Origin: Pseudomonas costantinii
GTDB lineage: Bacteria > Pseudomonadota > Gammaproteobacteria > Pseudomonadales > Pseudomonadaceae
Direction: 5' to 3'
DNA: 64,000 nt
NCBI RefSeq assembly: GCF_001870435.1
Contig: NZ_MDDR01000005.1
Location: forward strand, 248,001-312,000
Shown here piece after piece: positions 17,648-25,424 of the stretch. The position numbers were made by a program, and so were the translations under genes. Numbering within the stretch: the stretch's first letter is position 1; every line of letters begins with the position of its first letter. Below the pieces are notes generated by a model, which saw only the letters and a program-made list of their open reading frames with translations, was not told where the DNA came from and did no database searches.

Positions 17648-18814
17648 ATGCCCATGCTCAAGACCCTCGCGGTAGCCAACTACCGCTCGATCAATAAATT
17701 AGTGGTGCCCCTGGACCGACTGAACCTGGTCACCGGCCCCAATGGCAGCGGCAAGTCCAACTTGTACCGCGCCTTGCGCCTGCTGGCGGAAACCGCCCAG
17801 GGCGGGGTGATCAATGCGCTGGCGCGTGAAGGCGGGCTGGATTCTACGTTCTGGGCCGGGCCGGAAACCATCAACCAACGCATGCCCAATGGTGAAGTGG
17901 CGGTACGGGCGGCGGTTCCACAGCCCAATAAACGCTTGCGACTGGGGTTCGCCGGCGAAGATTTCAGCTACGCCATCTCCTTGGGCTTGCCGCCAAAAGC
18001 TATGTCCGCTTTTATCCTGGACCCGGAGATCAAAAAAGAATGCATCTGGGCCGGCCACCTGTACCGACCGGCCAGCCTGCTGGTGCAGCGCTCAGGCCCA
18101 ATGATCCGCGCCCGCGACGGTCGCGCCTGGGATGTTTTGGCCCAACACACGCCGGAGTACAGCAGCCTGTTCGACCAGGTCGGCAGTTTACGCGGTTCGC
18201 CGGAAGTGCTGGTGCTGCGGGAAAGCATTCGTCGCTGGCGCTTCTATGATCACTTTCGCAGCGACGCCGATGCACCCGTACGCCAACCGCAGTTGGGCAC
18301 GCGCACGCCGGTGCTGCATCACGATGGGCGTGACCTGGCGGCGGCGTTGCAGACCATCCGCGAAATTGGCGATCCCGAGGCCTTGCAACGGGCGGTAAGC
18401 GATGCGTTTCCGGGGGCGCGCCTGGAAATCCAGCCGTTGCAGGGTGCGCGCTTTGCCATTGAGTTTTATCAGGAAGGTTTGCTGCGGCCGTTATCAGCGG
18501 CGGAGTTATCGGACGGCACCTTGCGTTACCTGCTGCTGATCGCGGCACTGCTGACGCCGAGGCCACCGACGATGATGGTGCTGAACGAACCGGAGACCAG
18601 CTTGCATCCGGATTTGCTGCCTGCGTTGGCGCGCTTGATTATTCAGGTGTCCCAACACTGTCAGGTGTGGGTGGTGTCCCACGCCAGTCGGTTGATTGCG
18701 GCGTTGCAACAGGATGAAGGGTGTAATTCGATTGTGTTGGAGAAGGTGCTGGGGCAGACCCAGATTGTTGGGCAGGGGATTTTGGATGCGCCGGCTTGGC
18801 AATGGCCCGAATAG
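17648..18814 (+). CDS. AAA ATPase of the AAA_21 / RecF-like type
   Basis: P-loop ATPase of 388 residues. Walker A GPNGSGKS is at residues 30-37 after the typical NYRSINKLVVPLDRLNLVTG opening. Near the C-terminus an ABC-like signature (LSDGTLRYLLLIAALL) leads to Walker B MMVLNEPETSLHPDLLPAL and a switch region VWVVSHASRLI. Such SMC/RecF-like proteins can act in DNA repair or as the ATPase of OLD-type defence pairs. No partner gene adjoins it: the next gene is an importer component on the other strand, past a REP pair. The start could also be the second methionine at 17654. The cellular role is unknown. Confidence 0.8.
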   Translation: MPMLKTLAVANYRSINKLVVPLDRLNLVTGPNGSGKSNLYRALRLLAETAQGGVINALAREGGLDSTFWAGPETINQRMPNGEVAVRAAVPQPNKRLRLGFAGEDFSYAISLGLPPKAMSAFILDPEIKKECIWAGHLYRPASLLVQRSGPMIRARDGRAWDVLAQHTPEYSSLFDQVGSLRGSPEVLVLRESIRRWRFYDHFRSDADAPVRQPQLGTRTPVLHHDGRDLAAALQTIREIGDPEALQRAVSDAFPGARLEIQPLQGARFAIEFYQEGLLRPLSAAELSDGTLRYLLLIAALLTPRPPTMMVLNEPETSLHPDLLPALARLIIQVSQHCQVWVVSHASRLIAALQQDEGCNSIVLEKVLGQTQIVGQGILDAPAWQWPE

Positions 18815-18834
18815 GTGTTGCCTGTACCGGCCTC

Positions 18835-18906
18835 ATCGCAGGCAAGCCAGCTCCCACATTTGAATGTATTCACACATCAAACTGTGGGAGCTGGCTTGCC
18901 TGCGAT
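18835..18906. repeat. Paired REP element (GTGGGAGCTGGCTTGCC class)
   Basis: Inverted pair beginning ATCGCAGGCAAGCCAGCTCC and ending GAGCTGGCTTGCCTGCGAT, almost identical to the element at 9942-10006. It separates the convergent AAA ATPase and ABC binding-protein genes. Confidence 0.85.
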
Positions 18907-18913
18907 AGCTATA

Positions 18914-19774
18914 TCAGCCCTGCCACTTACCGCCCTCAACAATCACACTCTCAGGCTTGGTGTCATCGCTCAGCTCTTTACGCACGTACTGGTCGTAAAG
19001 CTTGAGCAAAAACTTCTCCTCACCCAGCTTCGCCAACTCGGCATTCACCCAGTCGCGCAGTTCGATATTGCCCTTCTTCACCGCCGGAGCAATCGGCGCT
19101 TCATCACCGAGTTTCTGATCCAGCACGCGGTAGCCCGGGTTCTGCTTGGCCCAGCTGAACAGCACCAGGTTGTCTTGCGCGTAAGCATCACCACGGCCAG
19201 CGGACAACGCTTGCAACGACTCGGAGTTTTTCTCGAACTTGAGCAGTTTCCAATCCGGGTGGTTCTTGGTCAGCCAGATATCGGCGGTGGTGCCGGTGGT
19301 CACGATGGTGGTGCGGGTGGCCAAGTCATCCAGGCTTTTCACCGCGCTGTCCTTCGGCACCAAAGCCTGTACCGCAACTTTCAGGTTGGGGTTGGTGAAG
19401 TCCACCGCTTCTTTGCGCTCAGGCGTCACGGTCATGTTGGCGAGGATCAGGTCGACCTTGTCGCTTTGCAGGAACGGAATACGGCTGGCCGGTTCCACGG
19501 CAACGAACTCAACCTTGTTTTCATCACCCAGCAAGTCCTTGGCAAATTGGCGGCCGATGTCGGTATCAAAGCCAACATAACGACCCGCTTCGTTCACAAA
19601 GCCGAACGGCGGTTTGTCGGTAAACACGCCGACGATCAGCTTGTCGCGCGCCTTGATTTTGTCGATGTAGCTCGCCGCAGCAGCAACTGGTTTTGCGGGC
19701 TCTTCGGCCTTTTTATTGCAGCCAGCCAGCAATGCGAGGGCAAACAATGGGAATAACAACTTGGCAGTTTTCAT
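18914..19774 (-). CDS. Amino-acid ABC transporter substrate-binding lipoprotein (family 3)
   Basis: Binding protein of 286 residues. The N-terminus MKTAKLLFPLFALALLAGCNKK is a lipoprotein signal (LAGC). The SBP_bac_3 signature is clear: IDKIKARDKLIVGVFTDKPPFGF, then GRYVGFDTDIGRQFAKDLLG and VDLILANMTVTPERKEAVDF. It is the last gene of a four-gene importer operon and overlaps the ATPase gene by four bases. A binding protein at the 3' end of the operon is less common. The ligand is probably a polar or acidic amino acid; in a sulfur-rich neighbourhood, a sulfur amino acid is possible but not shown. Confidence 0.85.
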   Translation of the reverse strand: MKTAKLLFPLFALALLAGCNKKAEEPAKPVAAAASYIDKIKARDKLIVGVFTDKPPFGFVNEAGRYVGFDTDIGRQFAKDLLGDENKVEFVAVEPASRIPFLQSDKVDLILANMTVTPERKEAVDFTNPNLKVAVQALVPKDSAVKSLDDLATRTTIVTTGTTADIWLTKNHPDWKLLKFEKNSESLQALSAGRGDAYAQDNLVLFSWAKQNPGYRVLDQKLGDEAPIAPAVKKGNIELRDWVNAELAKLGEEKFLLKLYDQYVRKELSDDTKPESVIVEGGKWQG

Positions 19775-20547
19775 ATCAGCTCCAGTTCCTTGGTTTTCTT
19801 GGGCAGTGTTGAAACAAAGGAGAACTTCTCCAGGAACTGCTGCGCGCGTGCGGTTTGCGGGTTCGTAAAGAATTCTTCGGGGGTGTTTTGTTCGAGGATG
19901 CGACCGGCCTCCATAAACACCACGCGGTCGGCGACCGCGCGGGCGAAGGCCATTTCGTGGGTGACGATCAGCAAGGTCATGCCATCGCGCGCCAAGCCCT
20001 GGATCACTTCCAGCACCTCCTTGACCATTTCCGGGTCGAGGGCGGCGGTGACTTCATCAAACAGCATCACCTGGGGGTTCATGCACAGCGAGCGGACGAT
20101 AGCGATGCGCTGCTGCTGGCCGCCGGAGAGCTGACGCGGGAAGGCGTCGCGCTTGTCGGCAAGGCCTACGCGCTCCAGCAATTTTTCTGCCTGGTCGCGG
20201 GCTTCGCGCGGGTCGCGCTTTTGCACTTTCAGCGGGCCGAGCAGGATGTTGTCGAGCACGCTCATGTGCGGGAACAGGTGGTAGCTCTGGAACACCATGC
20301 CGATGTCCTGGCGCACTTGGCGCCAGTCGGTGGCCTTGTTCAACAACTCTTTACCGGCGAAGCGCAGGCTGCCGCTGTGGGCCACTTCCAAACCGTTGAG
20401 GCAGCGCAACAAGGTGCTTTTGCCGCAACCGCTGGGGCCGAGGATCACCACCACTTCGCCGCTTTGCACACTCAGGTCGATGCCCTTGAGCACCTGCTGT
20501 TCGCCGAAAAATTTATTGAAACCCTGGAACTCGATCAATCCACTCAT
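19771..20547 (-). CDS. Amino-acid ABC transporter ATP-binding protein
   Basis: ATPase of 258 residues, GlnQ/HisP type. I place the start at 20547 (MSGLIEFQGFNKFFGEQQVL), whose ATG overlaps the permease stop (ATGA); the open frame upstream runs inside the permease gene. Walker A is GPSGCGKST, the signature [15 protein letters not shown] and Walker B VMLFDEVTAALDPE, where the usual DEPTSALD is DEVTAALD. The switch histidine is in VTHEM. It works with the two permeases upstream and the lipoprotein downstream. Confidence 0.85.
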   Translation of the reverse strand: MSGLIEFQGFNKFFGEQQVLKGIDLSVQSGEVVVILGPSGCGKSTLLRCLNGLEVAHSGSLRFAGKELLNKATDWRQVRQDIGMVFQSYHLFPHMSVLDNILLGPLKVQKRDPREARDQAEKLLERVGLADKRDAFPRQLSGGQQQRIAIVRSLCMNPQVMLFDEVTAALDPEMVKEVLEVIQGLARDGMTLLIVTHEMAFARAVADRVVFMEAGRILEQNTPEEFFTNPQTARAQQFLEKFSFVSTLPKKTKELELI

Positions 20548-21203
20548 GCTTGGGCCCAGCGCCGTTCCAGCACCTTGGAGGCGGCCGACAACGGGTAGCA
20601 AATAAAGAAGAAAAACAGGAATAGCACGCCGTAGATCAGTACCGACTCATAGGTGCGTTCGATGATTTGCTGGCCGACCTTGATCACGTCCACCACGCCG
20701 ATCAGCACCGCCAGCGAGCTGGTCTTGATGATCCGCGTGTAGACGTTGATGGTCGGTGGCGTCATGCGTTTCAGCGCCTGGGGCAGCAGCACGTAGCCGT
20801 ACAACTGCGGGTCGGACAGGCCAATCGACAACCCAGCCTCACGCTGGCCTCGCGGCAGCGAATGCAACGCACCGCGCACCACTTCGCCCACCTCGCTAGC
20901 GCCCCACAACGACAGCACCAGCACTGCGCACCAGAAGCTCGGGATGCTCAACCCGAAGAAAATCGGCAGGCCGAAAAACAGCAGGTACAACCACACCAGC
21001 ACCGGAATCGCCCGGAACAGCTCCAGGTAAATCCGCAGCACCAGGTTGATCGCCTTGTTATTCAAGGTGCGCAGCACGCCATACAACACGCCGCCAACGG
21101 TGCTGAAGGCGATGCTCAAAAAAGAAATCGACAGGGTTTGCGCAGCGCCCTTGCCCAACTGCGGCAACGACACCCACAACAACTCAAGACCCGAACTGGC
21201 CAT
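20544..21203 (-). CDS. Amino-acid ABC transporter permease (second)
   Basis: Membrane permease of 219 residues, HisMQ type, with hydrophobic segments throughout. It has the family stretch LELFRAIPVLVWLYLLFFGLP and an EAA loop REAGLSIGLSDPQLYGYVLLP. It overlaps the preceding permease gene by 20 bases and the following ATPase by four, so translation is tightly coupled. Two different permeases with one ATPase are usual for this importer family, the pair forming a heterodimer. Confidence 0.85.
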   Translation of the reverse strand: MASSGLELLWVSLPQLGKGAAQTLSISFLSIAFSTVGGVLYGVLRTLNNKAINLVLRIYLELFRAIPVLVWLYLLFFGLPIFFGLSIPSFWCAVLVLSLWGASEVGEVVRGALHSLPRGQREAGLSIGLSDPQLYGYVLLPQALKRMTPPTINVYTRIIKTSSLAVLIGVVDVIKVGQQIIERTYESVLIYGVLFLFFFFICYPLSAASKVLERRWAQA

Positions 21204-21849
21204 GCTGGAGCCTCCTTTCCAGGCGGCTGAGCAGCAGCGACAGCGGCAAAAACAGCAGCACGCAAATCAACGTCAGCACGGCGAGCATTTCGTAGGTCTT
21301 GTAGTAGAGGGCGATGTAGCTCTTGATGGTGTAGAGAATCTCCGGCACCGCCACGGCGGAGACCACGGTGGTCTCCTTGAGCAGGAAGATGAAATTGGCG
21401 AACAGCGCAGGCAGGCTGAGGATGCCGGCCTGGGGCAGGATCACGTGGCGCAACAACTGCCAGTCAGACAAGCCGATGGATTTGCCCGACTCGATCTGCG
21501 CCAACGGCACCGCTTCCACACCGGCGCGCAGCACCTCGGTGAGGTAGGCGCCACCCAGAAAGGTCATGGTGATGATAGCCGCCCAGAACCCAGAGATATT
21601 GAAACCCAGGGCCGGCAAGGCGAAGTACACGAAGAACAGTTGGATCAGCAGCGGCGTGTTACGCGCCAGCTCCACATACAACGCCACCAGGCGCGACAGG
21701 TACGGCGTGCGAAACACCAGCAGCGCCGCGTTGATCAGCGCCACCAGCAACGAGGTGGCAATGGCGATCAGGCCCACTTGCAGCGTCACCCCCACGGCCT
21801 TGAGAAACGCCGGCAAGGTGCTGAGGATAAATGCGAAATCGAAGGTCAT
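21184..21849 (-). CDS. Amino-acid ABC transporter permease (first)
   Basis: First gene of the importer operon, 221 residues. The start at 21849 (MTFDFAFILSTLPAFLKAVG) matches where family proteins begin; a TTG at 21870 would add seven residues, and neither has a strong ribosome site. Landmarks are VELARNTPLLIQLFFVYFALP and the coupling loop ESGKSIGLSDWQLLRHVILP. An AT-rich promoter-like stretch lies about 75 bases upstream. It pairs with the permease it overlaps. Confidence 0.82.
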   Translation of the reverse strand: MTFDFAFILSTLPAFLKAVGVTLQVGLIAIATSLLVALINAALLVFRTPYLSRLVALYVELARNTPLLIQLFFVYFALPALGFNISGFWAAIITMTFLGGAYLTEVLRAGVEAVPLAQIESGKSIGLSDWQLLRHVILPQAGILSLPALFANFIFLLKETTVVSAVAVPEILYTIKSYIALYYKTYEMLAVLTLICVLLFLPLSLLLSRLERRLQHGQFGS

Positions 21850-21923
21850 TTGCAGTCCATATCGCCGCAAGGGTAATGCAGCGAGCGCAGTTCAATCCGG
21901 CGTGGGTAACGCCGGGTAGCGCG

Positions 21924-21956
21924 AACTTTAAAGGTATAAAAAGTAAAATTTAAATA
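21924..21956 (-). promoter_or_regulatory. AT-rich element upstream of the amino-acid importer operon
   Basis: The stretch starting AACTTTAAAGGTATAAAAAG and ending AATTTAAATA is strikingly AT-rich for this genome. It resembles the sequence at 38131-38164 in the atsR-atsB gap (AACTTTAAATACTATAAATT, then AATTTAATA). It may be a CysB-type or similar activator site plus promoter for the importer. Function is inferred from position and similarity only. Confidence 0.4.
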
Positions 21957-22055
21957 CCCAAATAGCATATTGATATCACCCAAAAAGATAACCCCCGGAT
22001 TCGCGGGTTTGCTGGGTGACGGCTATGGTAGGGGGTCAATGATTCGAGGGAACGA

Positions 22056-22190
22056 ATGATGAACGAAGCGAAACCGATTGATCCGCAGGAGCTGGTGAAG
22101 TGGTTGGTGGCGTTGAGCAGAGCCATTCACCCTGATCGTTCCCACGCTCTGCGTGGGAATGCAGCTCAGGACGCTCTGCGTCCGCTCTAA
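22056..22190 (+). CDS. Small hypothetical protein ending inside a REP element
   Basis: Open frame of 44 codons starting with two methionines (MMNEAKPIDPQELVKWLVAL), preceded by a good GAGGG ribosome site at 22046-22050. The first about 26 residues look like a genuine small, partly helical protein. The remainder (DRSHALRGNAAQDALRPL) is translated REP sequence from 22134 on. The native C-terminus was probably lost to the repeat. I recognise no family, and it may be a decayed remnant. Confidence 0.4.
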   Translation: MMNEAKPIDPQELVKWLVALSRAIHPDRSHALRGNAAQDALRPL

Positions 22191-22245
22191 CGTCGTGACG
22201 CGGAGCGTCACAGGAGGCATTCCCACGCAGAGCGTGGGAATGATC
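22134..22245. repeat. Paired REP element (GATCGTTCCCACGC class)
   Basis: Inverted pair from GATCGTTCCCACGCTCTGCG to GCAGAGCGTGGGAATGATC, same class as 6543-6649 and 46334-46440. It forms the 3' part of the small open frame at 22056. Confidence 0.85.
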
Positions 22246-22261
22246 ATTTCAGGGCGGCCAT

Positions 22262-22295
22262 AAAAAACGCCGACGCTATAAAAGCCGTCGGCGTT
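22262..22295 (-). terminator. Rho-independent terminator of the orphan metQ-like gene
   Basis: Stem AACGCCGACG (22266-22275) and CGTCGGCGTT (22286-22295) with a 10-base loop. On the minus strand it is followed by a run of six T. It lies 29 bases past the stop at 22324. Confidence 0.8.
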
Positions 22296-22323
22296 CAAAC
22301 CTTGAAGGGGGTTTGGGGTTACA

Positions 22324-23106
22324 TCAGAACGCAGGCACTACAGCGCCGTTGTACTTCTTGTCGATGAAGGCTTTGACTTCCGGGCTGGTCAGGGCTTTGG
22401 CCAGTTTCTGGATAGCGTCGCTGTCCTTGTTGTCTGGGCGGGCGACCAGGAAGTTCACGTATGGCGACTTCGAGTCTTCAATGATCAGTGCGTCTTTGGC
22501 TGGGTTCAGGCCAGCTTCCAAGGCGTAGTTGGTGTTGATCAAGTCCAGGTCAACCTGGTCCAGCACGCGTGGCAGCAGGGCCGATTCCAGCTCTTTGAAT
22601 TTCAGGTGTTTCGGGTTGCTGGCGATGTCTTTCGGCGTGGCCAGGGCATTGGTCGGGTCTTTCAGGGTGATCACACCAGCCTTCTGCAACAGCAACAGAG
22701 CGCGGCCGCTGTTGGAGCCTTCGTTCGGGATGGCAACGGTGGCGCCATCTTTGAGCTCAGAAATATTTTTGATCTTTTTCGAGTAACCGCCGAACGGTTC
22801 AACGTGCACGCCGACCACGGTGACCAGGTTGGTGCCCTTACCCTTGTTGAAGTTTTGCAGGTACGGCAGGGTCTGGAAGTAGTTGGCGTCCAGGCGCTTC
22901 TCGGCCACTTGCACGTTTGGCTGTACATAGTCGGTGAAGACTTTGATTTCCAGGTCCACGCCTTCTTTGGCCAGGGTCGGCTTGATCAGCTCAAGGATCT
23001 CGGCGTGCGGAATTGGGGTCGCGGCTACGACCAGTTTCTCGTTGGCTTGCGCAAAGCTTGCAGTCAGGGCAGCCGCCAGTGCGGTAAACAACAGAACCTT
23101 TTTCAT
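22324..23106 (-). CDS. Orphan MetQ/NlpA-family substrate-binding protein
   Basis: Periplasmic binding protein of 260 residues with a signal peptide (MKKVLLFTALAAALTASFAQ, then ANEKL). Landmarks are VVAATPIPHAEILELIKP, DANYFQTLPYLQNF and the ligand-region NEGSNSGRALLLLQ. It resembles the MetQ-like protein at 6690 but has no permease or ATPase beside it. It also has no lipobox cysteine. It follows the SfnR-like activator by 127 bases and has its own terminator. It may feed a MetNI system elsewhere, for instance the one at 7.5-9.3 kb. Confidence 0.85.
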   Translation of the reverse strand: MKKVLLFTALAAALTASFAQANEKLVVAATPIPHAEILELIKPTLAKEGVDLEIKVFTDYVQPNVQVAEKRLDANYFQTLPYLQNFNKGKGTNLVTVVGVHVEPFGGYSKKIKNISELKDGATVAIPNEGSNSGRALLLLQKAGVITLKDPTNALATPKDIASNPKHLKFKELESALLPRVLDQVDLDLINTNYALEAGLNPAKDALIIEDSKSPYVNFLVARPDNKDSDAIQKLAKALTSPEVKAFIDKKYNGAVVPAF

Positions 23107-23233
23107 GCAGTGTCCTTATCGGAATTCCGGGGGCGTCTCTGACGACCATTTTTATGAGGTGTGCCAGCGAAGTGCTATCGCGGCGTGGGAGTGACAATAC
23201 CTAGATTTTTTATTCCCGAACAATATCTTTTAT

Positions 23234-24160
23234 TCACGTTGATATTCCATTTTGTTCATACAGAAATTTACGCAATATGTCCTGCTCCGCAGGGCTGGCG
23301 CTCTCGAAAATCCGCTGCACTTGCTCCAGCGGCGAACCCGCCACCGGCAAATTCAGATGCTCGGGCAAAATCTCATCGCCGCTGCTGACCAGTAACGCAA
23401 AGTGAATAACGTTTTCCAGCTCGCGGGTATTGCCCGGCCAACTGTGGTGTTCCAGCACGTGCTGGGCGGCATCGCTGATCAGCGGCACCGGCAGGTCCAG
23501 ACGCTGGCTGTAGATGCCAAGAAAATATTCAGCCAGGGATAGGATGTCGCCGACACGCTCGCGCAGCGCAGGCAGGTCCAGTTGACCTTCGCTCAAGTAG
23601 TGGAACAAACGCTCATGAAACTTGCCTGCCGCCACGGCCTGAGCCAAGTCGATGCTGGTCGCCGCGACCAGGCGCACGTCCACCGGGCTTGGCTGATGGG
23701 CACCGACGCGGGTGACTTCGTGGTTCTCTAGGGCCGCGAGCAATTTGACCTGGATCGGCAACGGCAAATCGCCGATCTCATCCAGGTACAAGGTGCCGCC
23801 GTTGGCCGAACCAAACCACCCCGCCCGGCTGCTGGCCGCACCACTGTGACTACCTGCGGCATAGCCGAACAACTCCGCATCGGCGTAAGTGGGGCTGATC
23901 GCACCACAATTGACCGAGACAAACAGCCCGGTACGATCGCTGCCACGGTGGATATGCCGCGCCAGCAACTCTTTACCGCTGCCGGTCTCGCCACGAATCA
24001 GCACGGGCAAGGCACGCGGTGCGAGGCTTTCCAGGTCTTCGCGCAGTTGGCGCGAACGCGGGTCGACGAATACCAGCGCCTTGGCGCGGATGCTCAACGG
24101 GCTTTTTTCGGCGTCGGGGAAGGTCAGCAGTGGCTGACCGTAGGTTTCATGCAGACTCAT
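23234..24160 (-). CDS. Sigma-54 activator ATPase of the SfnR type, no visible HTH
   Basis: AAA+ activator of 308 residues; start at 24160 (MSLHETYGQP) chosen over an upstream GTG because a GGGAG site precedes it. Walker A GETGSGK is at 57-63, Walker B GTLYLDE at 122-128, with an arginine-finger region PALRERVGD and sensor II WPGNTRELENVI. The sigma-54 contact loop, normally GAFTGA, reads GSHSGA (103-108). There is no receiver or other regulatory domain in front. The protein stops at EQNGIST before a Fis-type helix-turn-helix would be complete. SfnR proteins activate genes for sulfur release from sulfones and sulfonates, which fits the locus. Confidence 0.75.
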   Translation of the reverse strand: MSLHETYGQPLLTFPDAEKSPLSIRAKALVFVDPRSRQLREDLESLAPRALPVLIRGETGSGKELLARHIHRGSDRTGLFVSVNCGAISPTYADAELFGYAAGSHSGAASSRAGWFGSANGGTLYLDEIGDLPLPIQVKLLAALENHEVTRVGAHQPSPVDVRLVAATSIDLAQAVAAGKFHERLFHYLSEGQLDLPALRERVGDILSLAEYFLGIYSQRLDLPVPLISDAAQHVLEHHSWPGNTRELENVIHFALLVSSGDEILPEHLNLPVAGSPLEQVQRIFESASPAEQDILRKFLYEQNGIST

Positions 24161-24209
24161 GGCAGGCTCCCGCCCCAAATCCACTCAGGGACGGGGCGTT
24201 GAAAAATTT

Positions 24210-24791
24210 TTAGGCACTGCGCCGAGCATGATGCTCGAGGCGGTTTTGCAGGCGATAGAGGTAAGCGAAGCCCTGCTCCCAGCGCTGGTGACCGGACTTC
24301 ACATTGATATGGCCGGCACCGGACAAAATGCCGGCTTCGGCGCCCCAGTAACGCGCCAATTCCAGGGCCCGGGGGGCGCTGACGGCGCTGTCGTTGTCGG
24401 AACTGACGACCTGGCTGGGAAACGGCAACAGATGGGTCGGAATCGGCGCAAAGTTACGTAAGGCCGGTGAGCAGGCAGGGCGTTCGACATCCGCCGGGGC
24501 CACCAGCAAGGCGCCGCGTACTTGACGCAAAAACTGCACGGGAGCGGTGGCAGCCCAATGGGCAACGGTGATGCAGCCCAGGCTGTGGGCGATCAGGATA
24601 ACGGGAGTACTGTCGGCGGCGATGGCCTCGGCCAGCGCGGCCACCCAGTCTTCGCGGCGCGGGGTCAGCCAATCGGCCTGCTCCACGCGCGCACTGTTGG
24701 GCAGGCTGTTCTGCCAATGACTTTGCCAATGATCTTCTGGCGATCCTTGCCAGCCCGGCACGATCAGATAACGAATCGACTCGCTGTGCAT
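24210..24791 (-). CDS. RBBP9/YdeN-family alpha/beta hydrolase
   Basis: Small serine hydrolase of 193 residues. The opening YLIVPGWQGSPEDHWQSHW is typical of the RBBP9/YdeN family, and the nucleophile serine lies in LIAHSLGC. A candidate acid is in VVSSDNDSAV and the catalytic histidine in SGAGHINVKSGH. An AGGAGG site lies just upstream of the ATG. It is encoded 49 bases before the SfnR-like gene in the same direction and probably co-transcribed with it. The substrate is unknown. Confidence 0.8.
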   Translation of the reverse strand: MHSESIRYLIVPGWQGSPEDHWQSHWQNSLPNSARVEQADWLTPRREDWVAALAEAIAADSTPVILIAHSLGCITVAHWAATAPVQFLRQVRGALLVAPADVERPACSPALRNFAPIPTHLLPFPSQVVSSDNDSAVSAPRALELARYWGAEAGILSGAGHINVKSGHQRWEQGFAYLYRLQNRLEHHARRSA

Positions 24792-24963
24792 GGGTGTGCC
24801 CTCCTGCAGCGTTTAACGTTGCTGAACAGTATAGGGACGCGGTTTATATTCGTTAAGGAATAAGAAGCTATTTATTAATAACCAAAAACTCAAAAACACC
24901 CAGAATCAAAAATGTGAGCGCTGGCTTCACATTGTGGATCGCGGCGTTTGTTAAATCGCAGGC

Positions 24964-25001
24964 AAAAAAAAGGCCGCACCCTGCCAAGGAGACGGCCAAA
25001 A
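24964..25001 (-). terminator. Terminator candidate after exbD
   Basis: Stem GGCCG (24972-24976) and CGGCC (24993-24997) with a long loop, flanked by an A-run at 24964-24971 that reads as T-run on the minus strand. It lies 20 bases beyond the exbD stop. Confidence 0.55.
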
Positions 25002-25021
25002 AATTGTCGAGGCATTTGAAA

Positions 25022-25423
25022 CTAACGTGCAGTAATCACCGACAGCTTGGTAATCCCCGCGCGCTCGATAGACGCCATGGCTCGCGCCACTTCGCCGTAG
25101 TTCACTCCATCATCGGCCTGCAGTTGCACCCGCACATCGGGGTCCTTGGCCTTGGCCGCCTGCAGGTTGAATTCCAGCAAGTCCGGCTGGATTTCGTCCT
25201 TGTTGATAAACAGTTTGCCGGCGCCATCGATGCTTACCACCAGCGGGTCCTTCTGCTCCACCGGGGCCACAGCCTGGGTCTTGGGCAGGTTGATTGGAAT
25301 CGCGTTGGTCAGCAGCGGCGCGGTGACGATAAACACCACCAGCAGTACCAGCATCACGTCCACCAACGGTGTGACGTTGATTTCGCTCAGCACCTCATCG
25401 CTGTCTTGCGTGGAGAAGGCCAT
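25022..25423 (-). CDS. exbD: ExbD, TonB energy-transducing protein
   Basis: Inner-membrane protein of 133 residues with one N-terminal helix. The proton-path aspartate is Asp22, in INVTPLVDVMLVLLVVFIV. A periplasmic domain ends VNYGEVARAMASIERAGITK. ExbD with ExbB harvests the proton gradient to drive TonB. The start is one base after the exbB stop. Gene order tonB-exbB-exbD matches the TonB2-ExbB1-ExbD1 locus I know from P. aeruginosa. Confidence 0.92.
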   Translation of the reverse strand: MAFSTQDSDEVLSEINVTPLVDVMLVLLVVFIVTAPLLTNAIPINLPKTQAVAPVEQKDPLVVSIDGAGKLFINKDEIQPDLLEFNLQAAKAKDPDVRVQLQADDGVNYGEVARAMASIERAGITKLSVITAR

Positions 25424-25424
25424 C

